From Ditylenchus dipsaci (lineage: Eukaryota; Nematoda; Chromadorea; Rhabditida; Anguinidae): a stretch of DNA of 64,000 nt. The notes below the pieces were generated by a model, which searched no databases, had not been told where the DNA came from, and was given only the letters and a program-made list of their open reading frames with translations. Location: NCBI GenBank assembly GCA_004194705.1, contig SADC01001382.1, positions 124,001 through 188,000 of the forward strand, in the 5' to 3' direction. A program made the translations under genes and the position numbers. Each line of letters opens with the position of its first letter. Position 1 is the first letter of the stretch. Positions 21,736 through 33,613 of this stretch are shown here, piece by piece.

Positions 21736-24700
21736 ATGAACTTGCCTGACGACGATAGACTGTCTACACCCTCACTTTCGTCCACATTTAGCGGCGAAGA
21801 GCTGGAAAAATTGTTGCGATTAAGGCCAGAGAGGAACCAAAGAACTCCAAAATGTGCTAGATGTCGTAATCATGGAGGTTGGTAATATATTAGGCTAACA
21901 TTTTTGTGAATATTTTCTGGTTATTTAGCTGTTTCGGCACTCAAAGGTAATAAATTTTTAAAATTTGAATAAATTCACATATCTCGACAACTTCACAAAA
22001 ATCCTCAAGATTTCTTTTACGTATTGATAATTAACTGATACAGTATTTTCTCTGATAGGTCACTTCCTCTAAAGAGATAAGAAGAAAACTTAAAGTTGAA
22101 AACCACTTTTTCAATTATTTGACATTTCATTTCATAAAATTGTAAATTTTTGGGTAAATTTTTGAGTTAGGAAGTGTTTTAACAGATTAAATACAGTATG
22201 TATTCATAGATTTTCAAAATTCGATCAAAAAATTTGCAGTAGACTCTCGCAGATTCGGCATCCTTGGGGATTGACTGTAGGGACAATAATCGGGCAATTA
22301 TCAACGTTACCGAACTATAACCGTTGCTAAATTTGGGGGTTCATTGTATCGAGAAAAAGGCTTTTAAAAATTCTCACGACTAACGGATTTGATCTAAAGT
22401 CGGGTACTAGAGCCGTTGAGGCCACCTCCTATTTTGCCTTGACCTCCTTTTGATTTTTTCGACTTAGGCGCAAAGTTAGCTAGCTTATTTTAAAACAGAC
22501 TAGAACATGTTTTTTACTTTTTGTGTAATTCGGTGAACATGTTTGAGTCTGCCCTGAAATACGCTTGCCTACCCTGCCCATGAACCGAAAAAATTGACAG
22601 AGGGGTCAAGGGCAAAATAGGAGGGAAGCCCCAACAGCGCTAGTGTCTGAAGTCGTATGTTGGCTATTAGAAAAATGAGATATTTTCGAATTTACAGGTC
22701 ACAAAAGATCGTGCCGCTGGAAGGATGTTTGTGTGCCAAGTGCACCTTGATTGCTGAACGCCAGAGAGGTTTCTTCATGATTTTCCATAGTGAAAATTAC
22801 TAAAAGTTATTGTGGGTTTAGTGATGGCAGCCCAAGTGGCTCTGCGCCGTCAGCAATCACAGGTTTTTTGCTAGAAATAGTTTTTGAATATTCAAAGTAT
22901 AATTCAGGAAGAAAAAGAAGCTCGAGATTGGAATTGATACTTGGCTTGGGCAGTGCTTCAGAAATTCTTAGTGCAATGCGTGGACATAACTCAAAAAGTC
23001 TGCTAGTGGTGATGCAAATCCGTTAAAGACAACTCTGATCCACCCAACAATACTATGGTCTGTGGATCAGATGTGAAACCACGAAAAAAGACAGCTGCAA
23101 GTTCAGTGGGAGGCATTTTCGAGTCTCCTTGACTAAAAAAGTCGTGTAATCTCCACTATTGCCAAGTTTTCTTTAAATTTCCTACAATTTTTTACAACTT
23201 CTGCCAATTCCATCTATTATACTTCAATTGGAAAGACGAAAATTCTGAGATCAGTAATGGTGGTTGTAGCATGGTGTTTATTCTGGAATTTTTTTTCATA
23301 TCTGGGTATTAGACATTAAAACATAGTTTCACTTAAAGATACCGTTTTGATTTAACTGAATACTAATATTTTTTAACCATGTATGAGCAGGTTCAGGCAA
23401 TTTTGATTTTTTCGGATTCTCGCCTTCTGGCTGAACTTTTGAGCAGCCATGCCAAATATGCAAATTATAAACCCTAATATACCGTGTTTCTTCTATAATA
23501 TCATACAATATTCATGCTCTAATAAAGTCCCGAATTGAAGAATAAGACGCCGGCGACCTATAGCAATACCCACCAAAGCATTAACATTGCGAATATATTT
23601 GTTCATAAACGTGAGATTCTCTGGTTCAAAATTTGTTCTTCTGTAGTCGTAGACGCCCATCAAGAACAATTTTTTCACATGATTTTCTCAAATCCATTGA
23701 AATTTTTTTGTTTTAAAACCAATTTTGTGTTGTTTTCGCCTACCGTATTTTCTCTAATAATTTGCTAAACTACCTTATTTTCTCTAATAGGCCGACATAT
23801 CGGGTTATTTTTCAATCTTCCGAAAATCTGAAAAGTTTGGGGTCGATCTCAAGATTTTGGGGTGCTCAATTAAAATCTAAAAAGTGGGATCGGTAGAGCT
23901 CGTGGGAGTTAAGAAAAGGCAATAAACAGCTTTGCAAAATATTTTCTGTGGACTGAGATTTAAACTTTCAGAATCGAGGAGAGTGGCTCATTAGAGGAAA
24001 TACGGTAATAGAAATTTTTGCTCGTTTTAAGATTTCGGATAAAGTTACTTTAAACTGCAAAGATTTTTTTATGTTTTATGAATTAGAGAATTGAGCAGTA
24101 ATCCTACTCTTACTTTAAGAAACCACCCCACTCCATACCAACCCTTAACCCATCCCAACCCAAAAAATTGAAATGGGTAAAAGGTAAGGGCTATTACCTT
24201 CCACCGTTAAAGCCACTAGCAGCCTCATAGGGCGATTTATTTACAATATTCACCAGAATTAAAGAGTAATCGCGTATTTCACCATCATTCTAAAAACCCT
24301 AAAAGTCAACAATGTACTCACTCATTATCAAGGTGGACCAATAAAAAAACAGTCTTGTTATTTGAGTAGTTGTATTGGTAGTTTTAAAGTCTAAGCAATT
24401 CAATTTAACAGCCAAATCAACACTCCACCATTGTGAAGATGTAGAGTGTAACCAAATCTCTTGGCTATTGTCCTATTCCTCACACACCTTAGCTGGTGTT
24501 TCCTCAAGAAGGGGAGGGGGGGGGACAAATACTGATTGCACATCAACAATAGCAAGGTGCTGAATAGTGAGCGAATAAAGAAGTAGCAGCTAAAAACTGT
24601 CCAATTGTTTCCTGACTTCATCTAGCGTGTCATCAGCCAATAATAATTCAGCAACTTTTATAATGACCAAAACAATGTTCAGCTTTAGTTGCCCAATTCA

Positions 24701-26297
24701 CCAGGATTAGCCAATAGTGCACCTGGGCTCTAATGGCCATGTTGTGTTTATTTTAGACTTGCTCTTCCTCAACACCCCTCATCAACGATGGCTTTTGAGA
24801 AGTGTGAGGGAAATCATTTACAGTTGTGTTTGTTGATGATGGGTCTTGAATTACCGGTGCACACAAGTGCTAGTAACCACTTTTGTGCACTTTGAATAGC
24901 CAATTCTAGAATACCAGCCTCGACACCTCAAGTGTTTCCAGTGTCACTTATTATTGAAATGAAGCAGGGTCTATAGTAGACTGCACAACTGTGGACTGTA
25001 TATGACTAACAAGGGAAACCTTCGAACTTTCCTCTGCAAATCGTCCATACTTTAAGTTGCTATTTACATTTTTCCGTGTTTTTCGATGCGCTCAAGACGA
25101 AAAACAGGCGTATAATCACCCCTGTGTTTAACCATAAACATTATTTGTATGCCTTGGACCCCAAGCTGATTTTTACAAGATCCCAAATCATAAAAACATT
25201 AGCTTGGAGGACCAAGGCGTCCGAAAATAAATTTTCATGATTAAACGCAGGGGTGGTTATACGCTGTTTTCGTGTTCAGCAAGAATTATTAAAAACGAAT
25301 TCCAAGCCTTCAGAATTTACGGGCTAACGGGTTTCCACCTAAAGGGTTTCTAGTTCGGGAGTTTTTTTACAGTATGTGTTCTGTACAGCCAAGATAATTG
25401 TGGACAACCCTTTGGGAACTGTTTATCTGCTGATTACCTTTAGCTCACCTAATCTCACCTCCTTCTCTCAATAAATCACTTATGTCTTTGCGAGCTAATC
25501 CGGCAATAGTAGGCATTAAATGAGCTGCTTAATTGGCGTTTGGTTGGGCAATAAATAATTCATTGTTTCGTTTGTTTGCCACTCAATTATTTAGAACAAA
25601 TGGATCTGAAGAATTCTTCTCCTAAAATGGCCAAAATATAGAAGATGAGGAAGAGAACAGACGGAACAGAAATGGAGGTAAGCAAACCAAATTACGTTTT
25701 TCCAAGAAGATATCAACCATAACTAATTTTCAAAATCTACGCACGTGTCTTAGTCCCCATGTGGTTCTTGTCCACTTTCAAATGGTCATAATTTTTTTTT
25801 GATGAAAGACAATTAATATTTTATAATTTTTGTAGATCAAATCGACCATTCTGCATCGATTTGTGCATATATAAAATACATATATAAAACAATTAGTAGA
25901 GCCCTCATTCAACTCGAAAAGATCAGAATTCGTTCAAAAATGTTTTCTCAAAGGACTAGATTGTCTCATGAGTCTCCTGAGACATTGTCTTATAGAAATG
26001 AAAAACTCTAATTTTAATAAAATTTTAGGTGAAAGCACCAGGCTCAAACTGTTCAGCCTGTTCGCCTACACCCCCACCCCTTCCCACCCAATCGCCTCAA
26101 CAACATCAACGGCCTTCAACATCTCTTTTTCCACCCACTCCACCTCCGATGTCTACAGCCATGGCTGCGGCACTGTTTGGCAATAGCACCAACAATGGGT
26201 ATGCAGCTATAAACCCTTCTTCTATCAGACATTCCTGCGCTTTCCTTCCCAAACTGCATCATCTCCATCTAATTCATTTAATTTCTTCTCCATGTAG
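21736..26297 (+). CDS. DM-domain (doublesex/mab-3 family) transcription factor
   Basis: DMRT-type zinc-finger factor; family members control sexual differentiation. Exons inferred with confidence: 21736-21877, 21929-21946, 22698-22768, 22822-22862, 22908 to about 23131. The DM domain follows a 30-residue leader: [48 protein letters not shown], RRQQ, so the zinc-binding Cys/His set is present. Keeping this frame requires one missing base at 22724-22728 and another at 22927-22930 (EEKEARD then LELILG); 22908-23131 seems to need more. Provisional later exons are 25595-25677 and 26029-26297, where a Pro/Gln-rich stretch (PPPLPTQSPQQHQRPSTS) is followed by FFYQTFLRFPSQTASS and a TAG at 26295-26297 in a shifted frame. 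The density of breaks is the highest in the window, so a decaying copy is possible, but all look like deletions and the DM motif is intact apart from them. Confidence 0.82.
22045..22386. repeat. inverted-repeat arm 2, DM gene intron 2
   Basis: Reverse-complement partner of 20199-20640, ending AATTCTCACGACTAACGG. Relative to arm 1 it lacks about 100 bp in the middle. A further pair of inverted segments, about 20641-20714 and 23224-23300 (ACCACCATTACTGATCTCAG and mirror), lies outside it. Confidence 0.65.
22430..22630. repeat. family F palindrome in DM gene intron 2
   Basis: CCTATTTTGCCTTGACCTCC at the left is mirrored by GGTCAAGGGCAAAATAGGAG at the right, with GACTTAGGCGCAAAG and related motifs inside. 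Confidence 0.55.
23132..25594. other. large DM gene intron with repeats
   Basis: Contains family A MITE sequence at 23748-24008 (TACCGTATTTTCTCTAATA ... AGAGGAAATACGGTAATA) and a palindrome at 25085-25285 (ACAGGCGTATAATCACCCCT ... AGGGGTGGTTATACGCTGTT). 24010-25080 is unique sequence without recognisable coding exons. Confidence 0.45.
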
Positions 26298-26474
26298 TTT
26301 TATTGTGACTAGGTGTAATTCACATTGCTTTATTTTGTTTATGAAAAATGTATTCCAGTCAATAAAAAATTGCTATGTTAAAGGTTTAAATTGAATTGCC
26401 CTTTGAAAGTCTGAAATTTTACAAGCAAATTACTGAATTCTTCCTCTGAATTCGAAAGCATTTGAACAAAGTTT

Positions 26475-27060
26475 GTTGACTGGGGCCTACCGCATAAAGA
26501 AACTCTGGTATGAATACATTTTTCATGCATCCAGAGTAACTTTCGAGTGATTGTATTTAAGGTCTTGGTATGATCATCTCAACCCCAACCAGTGTTGTGA
26601 ATCTTAGAATGCGAAACCGGCACCAGCTCACGGCACCGACTTTGAAAATGTCGGCACCGGCTCACGGCACTGACCCTAAAAATTTTCGGCATCAGCTCAT
26701 GGCACCGACCGAATAGTTTTGCACCGGCACCAGCTCGAACGAGGGTCAACTGCCGACGATTCCAACTGCCGACGCCCAACTGCCGATGACCCCAACTGCC
26801 GACCCCAACTGCCGACGAATTACCAAATTCTGATCAAAATTCAACTTTTGATTGAGTTTAGGCGTTGCGAAATTTCGATTTTTTGTCTGTTTTACCATGT
26901 TTTTCAACTCGGGCCGTGGCAAAAAGAGACTCTAAATGCATTTATGATCAAGAGTAATTCTCAGAATCATGTCTAAGGTAAGTGAGTGCGCGCATCTCTA
27001 ACCAACCAAGCCCCCGTTTTCTACACGTTTCAACCCTTGAATTACCGAAAAAGGTTAAAA
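26475..27060. repeat. family D element carrying GC-rich minisatellites
   Basis: The left part (GGGGCCTACCGCATAAAGAA, TTCATGCATCCAGAGTAACT) and right part (GTAAGTGAGTGCGCGCATCT, CTACACGTTTCAACCCTTGA) match other family D copies. Between them, 26615-26735 repeats GGCACCGGCTCACGGCACCG and 26745-26820 repeats CCAACTGCCGACG with small variations. Confidence 0.5.
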
Positions 27061-27214
27061 GTTCATCAGCAAATTTTATGATAGCAGTTTTTAGGTTTTG
27101 TTGTAATTTTGAATTGTTTTGCAATAGCAGGTAGCAATGGGTATTCCCTTTTTATAAACTACCAAAATCTGCTGAATAAAGAGATTTGAGAAATTTAATG
27201 TTATCTTCGCAAAT

Positions 27215-27300
27215 TTAATGGCGCAGTAGATAGAGCGTTGTATTTTGCTGTTATGGGGGTCTCAGGTTTGAGTCCACCTGCGACGACACTTTTTATGCTT
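27215..27300 (+). repeat. tRNA-derived SINE head
   Basis: TGGCGCAGTAGATAGAGCG is a strong A box and GGTTTGAGTCC a good B box about 50 bases later. Stems are imperfect and the downstream sequence is not an acceptor stem, so a SINE promoter remnant is likelier than a working tRNA. Confidence 0.5.
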
Positions 27301-27416
27301 TGGTCTCTTTTAGGAGTGAAATTGGCAAATGACTAAATTTTGTTTGCGCCTTTTTAATTTAAAAAGGAACAAGGCGCTATAAGGAGGAAAGGGAATAAAA
27401 GGGGACCACTTATCAC

Positions 27417-28985
27417 CAGAGTTTCCAAATGACAAAAAATTCTCATATGACAAATTCTCAAATGAGAATTTGTCATTTCAAAAAATTATCATCTGATAAT
27501 TATCATATGACAATTTTTGAAAATTATCATATGATAATTCTCATGTTGACAAAATTGTCATATGAGAATTCTCATATGACAAATTATCATTTTGTCATAT
27601 GATAATTTTTTTGTCACTTTGTCATATGACAATTCTTTTTTTTGTCATTTTATCACATGATAATTTTTCTTAGTAATTGTCAAGTAATCATATCTTTTCC
27701 TCATTTTCGACAGCAATTTTACAAATAACCTTTTATTCTAACCTCATCTACATCAGCAATCTACTTCAAAACATCTGAGTTACAATTAGGTATGCTGAGA
27801 GTCTCCAGGGCAAAGATCGCTAAAGTGTTCCAGTCCTTAAATCATCGTTCAAGTTCACTTAGCAAATATATTAGAGGCACAAACCGAATTGAGAAATCCC
27901 GTCCAGTATTTAATCGCGTCGATCTCCATTCCACCATTTCTTGCACCTTGGATGGTATGAAGCGCTGTCAATATCCATGATTTGGATCTGTCCAGATATC
28001 TGTTGTCAGCGATGACTTGCACGTCAGAGAGGAAATCACTTGCTTCAATTTGTCCCTTTTTTCACGTAGCATTCTTGTAGTCGGTTCTTCAATGTTGTAT
28101 GACTCTTAGGTAGCTAAAAATGAAAAACATAAGCATGAAGTAAAAGTGCTAAAATATACCTTGAAGTCTTTGCTGATGAGATCGATAAAGTTTCGCATTG
28201 TGGATGAAGAAATGTGTTCAAGGAAATCGACGGAATGGACAATACATCTGCAAACGCTTGTTCAACTTTCTGCACCCTAAACCATTGTAAAATAAATAAG
28301 CCATGATATATAAAGAAAAAATGCTTACTTGTTTCCCTTTCTTTTGTATTCATTATCCTCGATGGAAGGAGCCGTCAGTCGTTCATCAGAGTTATTTGTC
28401 TTGCTGTGTTCCCAATGATATTTGAGCACAGTTGTTGTTGGAGTTGTCGCTGTTTTCTTGTACAACTGAAACAACATTGAGTTAGAAGAGTACAGAAATT
28501 AAAAGTAATTACCTGAGAGCACTTGCTGCATTCCAAGAAGGTAGCTCCATCACGCTCAACGGTTTTGAACTTATCCCATATGGAATCCTTTCGCTTCTTT
28601 GTACTTGGAGTAGCTGCACTGCCTGTGGTTGACAAAACTTGAGAATCTGCTTGTGACATCTTTCGACCTAAAACAACCAAAGAATGATGACGTAAAGCGA
28701 GAAACTAAGAAAACAATATCATTTGACAAGAAAAAATGAGAAACAAATGATCATATGACAAAATGACAAAATTTTTATCAAATGACAAAATGAGAATTTT
28801 GTCAAACTGAGAATTCTCATATGAGAAATTGTCATATGATAATTTTTGAAAATTGTCAAGTTGACAAATTCTCATATGATAATTTTTCAAAATTGTCATA
28901 TGACAATTGTCATTTTGACAATTTCTCATTTTGTCATTTGACAACATGACAAAATGACAATTCTCATTGTCATTTTGGAACTCTG
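27417..28985. mobile_element. complete hAT transposon (1,569 bp), internally decayed
   Basis: Terminal inverted repeats CAGAGTTTCCAAATGACAA and, on the other strand, CAGAGTTCCAAAATGACAA have the CAGAG start typical of hAT. Both sides carry the 8-bp target duplication CTTATCAC (27409-27416 and 28986-28993). Subterminal arms of about 270-300 bp are tandem, partly palindromic ATTCTCATATGACAA units in opposite orientation. The middle encodes a damaged BED-finger transposase on the minus strand. The intact duplication implies a fairly recent insertion. Confidence 0.9.
27900..28659 (-). pseudogene. hAT transposase fragment with BED zinc finger
   Basis: Putative exons on the minus strand: 28513-28659, 28329-28465, about 28160-28276 and about 27900-28112. 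The first two join across a 47-bp intron into a BED finger: IWDKFKTVERDGATFLECSK followed by ...C, then LKYHWEHSKTN, giving the C-x2-C...H-x2-H ligands. Further on, frames shift but retain hAT-like pieces: MRNFIDLISKDFK, PKSHTTLKNRLQECY and SSLTTDIWTD, the last preceding the first catalytic region in this superfamily. The C-terminal dimerisation region is absent: the coding part ends before the left arm. It should be inactive by itself, being truncated and broken. Some breaks may be consensus errors as elsewhere in the window. Confidence 0.75.
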
Positions 28986-29029
28986 CTTATCACACAGGAT
29001 CCACTAACAAAAAGATGTTGAGCGTAGCT

Positions 29030-29880
29030 TTGTTAACTGGGGCCTACTGCACGAGGAAACTCTGGTATGCATGCTTTTTTCATGCATCCAGAGTCACTTT
29101 CGAGTGATTTGTGTCTAAGGTATGTGGGTGTGCGTATCTCAACTCCAAGCAACCAAGACCCCTGCGCCCCCTTCGGTGGCGCAGGGGCTTGAGAGTTAGA
29201 GATGCGAGCACTCACTTACTTAGACATGATTCCGAGAAGTGCTACTTATTTACCCTGACCCCCATTTGGGATTTTTTGAAAATGATCCGAAATTACTCTT
29301 TAGGCAATTTTTTCTACTCAACAAGATGAAAGAAGCATTTCTGAACACTTTCTAAATAAAAAAAATCTTGAAATCTGTGAGAAATTTACCTCCTACATCT
29401 CAGAAGTAGATGGCCTTTTTAATGGATTTTCGATCAAATTTTAGACTTTTACAGCAAATGAAGGTATAAGTTCTAGATTTTTGAAAGGTTTTTACTTTCT
29501 CTTTCCTACAGTATGAAGAACTCTGGTTTTTAAAGACTCTTAATATAAAAAATACATATTTTTCACAGCTCCAGTAAGAATCACCCAAAAGCGACCCTGG
29601 ACTATTTTCAAAAGATCATCTCACTCTGAGAGGTGGAAGGCAATTTTTCTCACAAAATTCAATATTTTTAGTTTAAAAAAGTGTTCAAAAATGCTTTTTT
29701 CATCCTGTTAAGCAATAAAAGTTAGCTTAAAGAATAATTTTGGGCCATTTTCAAAAATCCTAAATAAGTACCCGAGAAGTACTCATGATCATGAATGCAT
29801 AAAGAGTCTCTTTTTGCCGCGGCACAGATAAAAAACATGGTGAGGCAGTCGAAAAATTCAAACATTTAAATTTCTAACGT
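29030..29880. repeat. family D palindromic elements
   Basis: 29030-29240 includes CATGCATCCAGAGTCACTTT, a GC-rich hairpin (CCCCTGCGCC ... GGCGCAGGGG) and GAGATGCGAGCACTCACTTA. Weaker mirrored segments at 29235-29390 and 29620-29880 (AATGATCCGAAATTACTC; TGAATGCATAAAGAGTCTC) extend the structure. Confidence 0.5.
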
Positions 29881-31549
29881 TCTGCCATAAAAGTGGACCC
29901 CTTTTGTTCCCTTCCTCTCCCAATACAGCCCTTGTTCCCTTTAAAAGGCGCCAATTTAAATTTTTCAAATTTTGAAATAAAAAACCATGGGTAATACTTA
30001 AATCTAGTACAATCTAGCTTAGATTCAGGGCTACACGATAGTTAAAAAAATTTCAAAAGTGTACCTACAAAGTGAGGAGAAAAGAGAAAAGTTCAAAAAA
30101 TTAAAATTTGGTACTAGAATTAACTGGAAAATTAACTAGAAAAAGTACCACCCAAAAACCATGATACCCCTATGGTTTGAAATTTTTTCTCAGAGTCAAA
30201 AAAAGCGCGGCTTTCTCATAAAATCGGGGTTGATAAACACGAATATGAGGTTATCTCCTCCATCCGAGCACTCCCTGTGGGGGATTCTATACTGCAACCT
30301 TCTAGTTTAGGTTAGACTTATATGATTAAATGTACAGTGTCTAGAAAGTTCATAGATGTTTGACACTCATTGAATTTAACTTGCTGATTTCTTCTGGCAA
30401 ATCCGACTAGAAGAGTTTCCATCTTTAGCAGGCCAAATTAAAAAGTCAAAAGATTCACGAAAACATCTGTAAAATTTTGCTAAAAATACTTTTATACACA
30501 TAACATGACTTTAAAGACCCACAAGGCCATAGCACCAATGTAGCATATAAACAAGGAATATTGACTGGCCCTGGAAATGGTGTTGGCTTGACCCTGAATT
30601 AGTGAATTGAACTTGACTTTAGGGATCTATTTAATGCCTGTGGGTGAGGTGGCATTTTCGGACTGAGTTATTTTCATGGTGGAAGCAATGGGAGCTCGAA
30701 GTTTATCCCCTACCAGCACTCTTACAAATGTCTGCAAAATTATTTTTAAAAAAGTGTTATAATTTAAAAAAATTATTCAACCTCATTACTATTAAACTCA
30801 GTGCGATAGATTATGTCTGAAATGTTTGGAGATATAATTTTATAAAAGCTTAGTTCAGAACAGTGGTGGTCAGATCCCCATGGGCCGCAGTAACTTCGGT
30901 GCTTCGAAGCTAAGTCTATATTTTGAAAAGCGGTTTTTCGGTAACAAAAAAACGTTGTAAAAATAAATAAATTTCTATGTTAAGCAAAATATTGAGCAAT
31001 TTTTATTTTGAAATTGATATTTTGAAATTGCTCAAATATTGAGCAATTTCAAAAATATGAACTCACAGCAAAAAATCTTTTTTTACAAAATAGGCGCCGG
31101 CGCTTTCTTTGGGTCAAAATTTGTGCGGCGTTGAACCGGCGCCGGCGCCCGTGAAAATATGGTTACAATCATCTGAATTGCCTATCAGAATCAAAGCTAC
31201 CAGTGAATTCAAAAAAATATCCGTTAGTTTCAACGATTCTATAATGGTTTCTTTAAAAGAGAAGAATACTTCCTTAAGGGTTATTTGACATCCTCCTTTT
31301 TTAAACATTTGGCATCATTTTAACTTAAAACATAGCGAATTTTGTGAAACATAGCTTAAATAATGTTTTTTATGCTGTTAGAATGTTTCCGAAGACTAGA
31401 ATATGTCCACACTTATTTCAGTAATTCATTCCATACAACTGAATTATTTACAAGATAAAATTTAAAAAGTTAACACACTCAAATTCAAGTGACTGTTTTA
31501 TTAACTATTTCTAAAAAAACTTTTAATGTTTTCACTAACGTGCAGCAGC
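29881..31549. other. intergenic, nothing recognised
   Basis: AT-rich. A short GC-rich inverted stretch GGCGCCGGCG ... CGCCGGCGCC is at 31093-31150. No coding region or tRNA was seen. Confidence 0.35.
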
Positions 31550-31735
31550 GGATCTCAGCTTTCTATTAAGCTATCAACTGATCTAATACAATTTGAAAAA
31601 GTTGCAGACAAAAATCTTTGAATAAAACAAATGCTCAGAAAACAAGCTTTACTCAAAAACTTTTTCATACAACCTTTTGAAATCTTATTAGATCAGTTGA
31701 TAGCTTAATAAAGAGCTGAGATTTGGAGCCACACG
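31550..31735. repeat. palindrome
   Basis: GATCTCAGCTTTCTATTAAG and CTATCAACTGATCTAATA on the left are mirrored by TATTAGATCAGTTGATAGC and TTAATAAAGAGCTGAGAT on the right. Confidence 0.65.
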
Positions 31736-32016
31736 CTAAGAAAAAAACTAAAAAGTCGCTTGAAAATATTCGATAAAGTAGACATAAATGATGCTTAAAT
31801 GTTTAAAAATGAGATGTCAAATCATTCCTATGGAAGTATTATCCTCCTTAAAGTATGGGCAGTGTTTTCCACTGTCTATATTTATGTTTGTTGAAAAATG
31901 AAGATTATATCGAAAAAGGGTAACTTTCTGCGTTATGATAAGCCACAATTTATAAAGAAACAAGGTGAAAAAACATTTTTTCAACAAACTGACCAACACC
32001 AGCCGGCATTCGGATC

Positions 32017-32301
32017 ATGCATGGTGCCTGTGATCACCTTAAAACCCTTGAAGATTTCAAAAAGAAGCAATTAAAAACAAAGTTCACAGTGTTGGGTCAA
32101 TCCGGAACATGTAGTATAAAGAGTCGGCTGGCAGCTCTGTGTAACAGGCTAAAAGCTAACTATTTTCTCAAAAAATACTACAAAAAGCTCACGTGCAAAT
32201 GTGAACGTATTGCGTTGCTCGATTTCTATTGTGCGCCATTGGATGTCCTAAAAGACCTTTGGATTTGGTTATTAAAGTGGGCCGGACTATGGTATGAATG
32301 A
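32017..32301 (+). CDS. hypothetical basic 94-residue open frame
   Basis: An uninterrupted frame from ATG to TGA. The product is Lys/Leu-rich with five cysteines (for example KKLTCKCERIALLDFYC) and a Trp-rich end. I recognise no family. It lies between a palindrome and a family D repeat, with no obvious splice partners, so it may be a chance frame or part of an unknown mobile element. Confidence 0.2.
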   Translation: MHGACDHLKTLEDFKKKQLKTKFTVLGQSGTCSIKSRLAALCNRLKANYFLKKYYKKLTCKCERIALLDFYCAPLDVLKDLWIWLLKWAGLWYE

Positions 32302-32379
32302 TTCGCTCAAAGTGTTGTTTTATTAGCTCCTACCAACGTTTTATGGCTTTATTGAAACACGATAAAACTTTTAGGAAAT

Positions 32380-33110
32380 ATTGTGCAAGAAGAGCCTCAA
32401 AATGCATTATGTAATCGAGAGTCTTGTTTGAAATATGTCGAAGGTAATGAGTCGGCGCATATCTAACTTTCAAGCCCCCTGCTCCCTTTGGAGAGTTAGT
32501 GATGTGCGCATTAACTTAACTTAGACGCGATTTCGAGAAGTACTCTCGATCATAAATGCACATAGAGTTTCTTTTTGCCAAGTTCTAGTGACCGAAATGA
32601 GGTAGAATACTCTTATGTAAATAAAAAATAAGTTATACAGTTACCCTCCACTACTATTTACCTTGGTCCCTCAATATAGAAAGTCGATTTTTGGTCAAAA
32701 AATTTTTCAAATGGTCGGCCACGCTCTTTCTGCAAGTGCAAGTCTTCTAAAATTTCTAAAACATCAAAAAAACATGGTTTAGAGGTGTTTTGGGAGGACT
32801 CCGAATAACGCAGTCTGACCCATGGAAATTTCAAATGTTCGATAATGTTTTCGAATTAATTTTTTTGTTTGAATTTTAAATTTTGAACGTTAGGTTCTAT
32901 TGGATATCAATCACAAACCACACTGTAAAAGTCGTAGAGCAATGAAAGTCTGATAAATTATCCGATCTGGTATTGTCACACAACGTTAGTATCGACTAGT
33001 ATATGGTTCAAAATCTTGAAGAAATTTACAAATTTTTCTTAAACAAAAATGCCAACAAAAATGATTTGAAAACACTATTGAAAAAATGTATGTGGTGCAT
33101 TAAAAATTTT
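32380..33110. repeat. family D copy followed by decayed family E copy
   Basis: 32380-32640 repeats the family D logic (AGTTAGTGATGTGCGCATTA, TTAGACGCGATTTCGAGAAG). 32790-33110 shares ATAATGTTTTCGAATTAA, TCCGATCTGGTATTGTCA and ATGATTTGAAAACACTATTG with the family E element at 6844-7134. Confidence 0.5.
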
Positions 33111-33324
33111 AATTGCCATGATAAGGAAGATACATGATCTTTAAAAAAGAACGCTCGTCAACGATGGAATTATTTGGAAGGCGAGTACCAGGTCAATTTA
33201 AAAAGGAACTATTTTGAATTATGAATTGGTTGAGTACCAACCATCTATAAACGATGAAAAATATCGCTACATTGAGAATCGACTATGCTTCCTGCGTAAC
33301 TCTATGAGAGGGTGATCGAGAGGT

Positions 33325-33430
33325 GATGGTGTGACTCAGCTGGTAAGGTTTCTGTATCTCACCTTGGAGCATACGAGTTCAACTCCCTTTATCAGCTGTT
33401 ATGCTGGGGCTAGACCGTGTCCCATCACTC
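33325..33430 (+). repeat. tRNA-derived SINE head
   Basis: TGACTCAGCTGGTAAGG resembles an A box and GAGTTCAACTCC a B box, about 45 bases apart. The following TATCAGCTGTTATGCTGGGG is not tRNA-like. Confidence 0.4.
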
Positions 33431-33461
33431 ATAGAATTTTTGCTAGTGTCATTATTTATTA

Positions 33462-33613
33462 CAGTCGACTCCCTCTATAACGAACACCCTGGGGCCGGTC
33501 TTAGGTGTTCGTTATCTAGTCGTTGTCGTTGTACAGGCCTTATTTAGGGCAGATCCAACCAAACCAAAAAATCTTTCGTTATAGAGGGAGCTCGTTATAG
33601 AGGGGGTCGACCG
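33462..33613. mobile_element. pogo-like MITE with TA duplication
   Basis: Begins CAGTCGACTCCCTCTATAAC after TA and ends GTTATAGAGGGGGTCGACCG before TA. A GGGGCCGGTC core and an inner GTTCGTTAT repeat are shared with the other copies. Confidence 0.7.

Noticed and set aside
28705..28947. Asn/Asp-rich minus-strand frame
   Set aside because: Translation of the ATTCTCATATGACAA arm of the hAT element.
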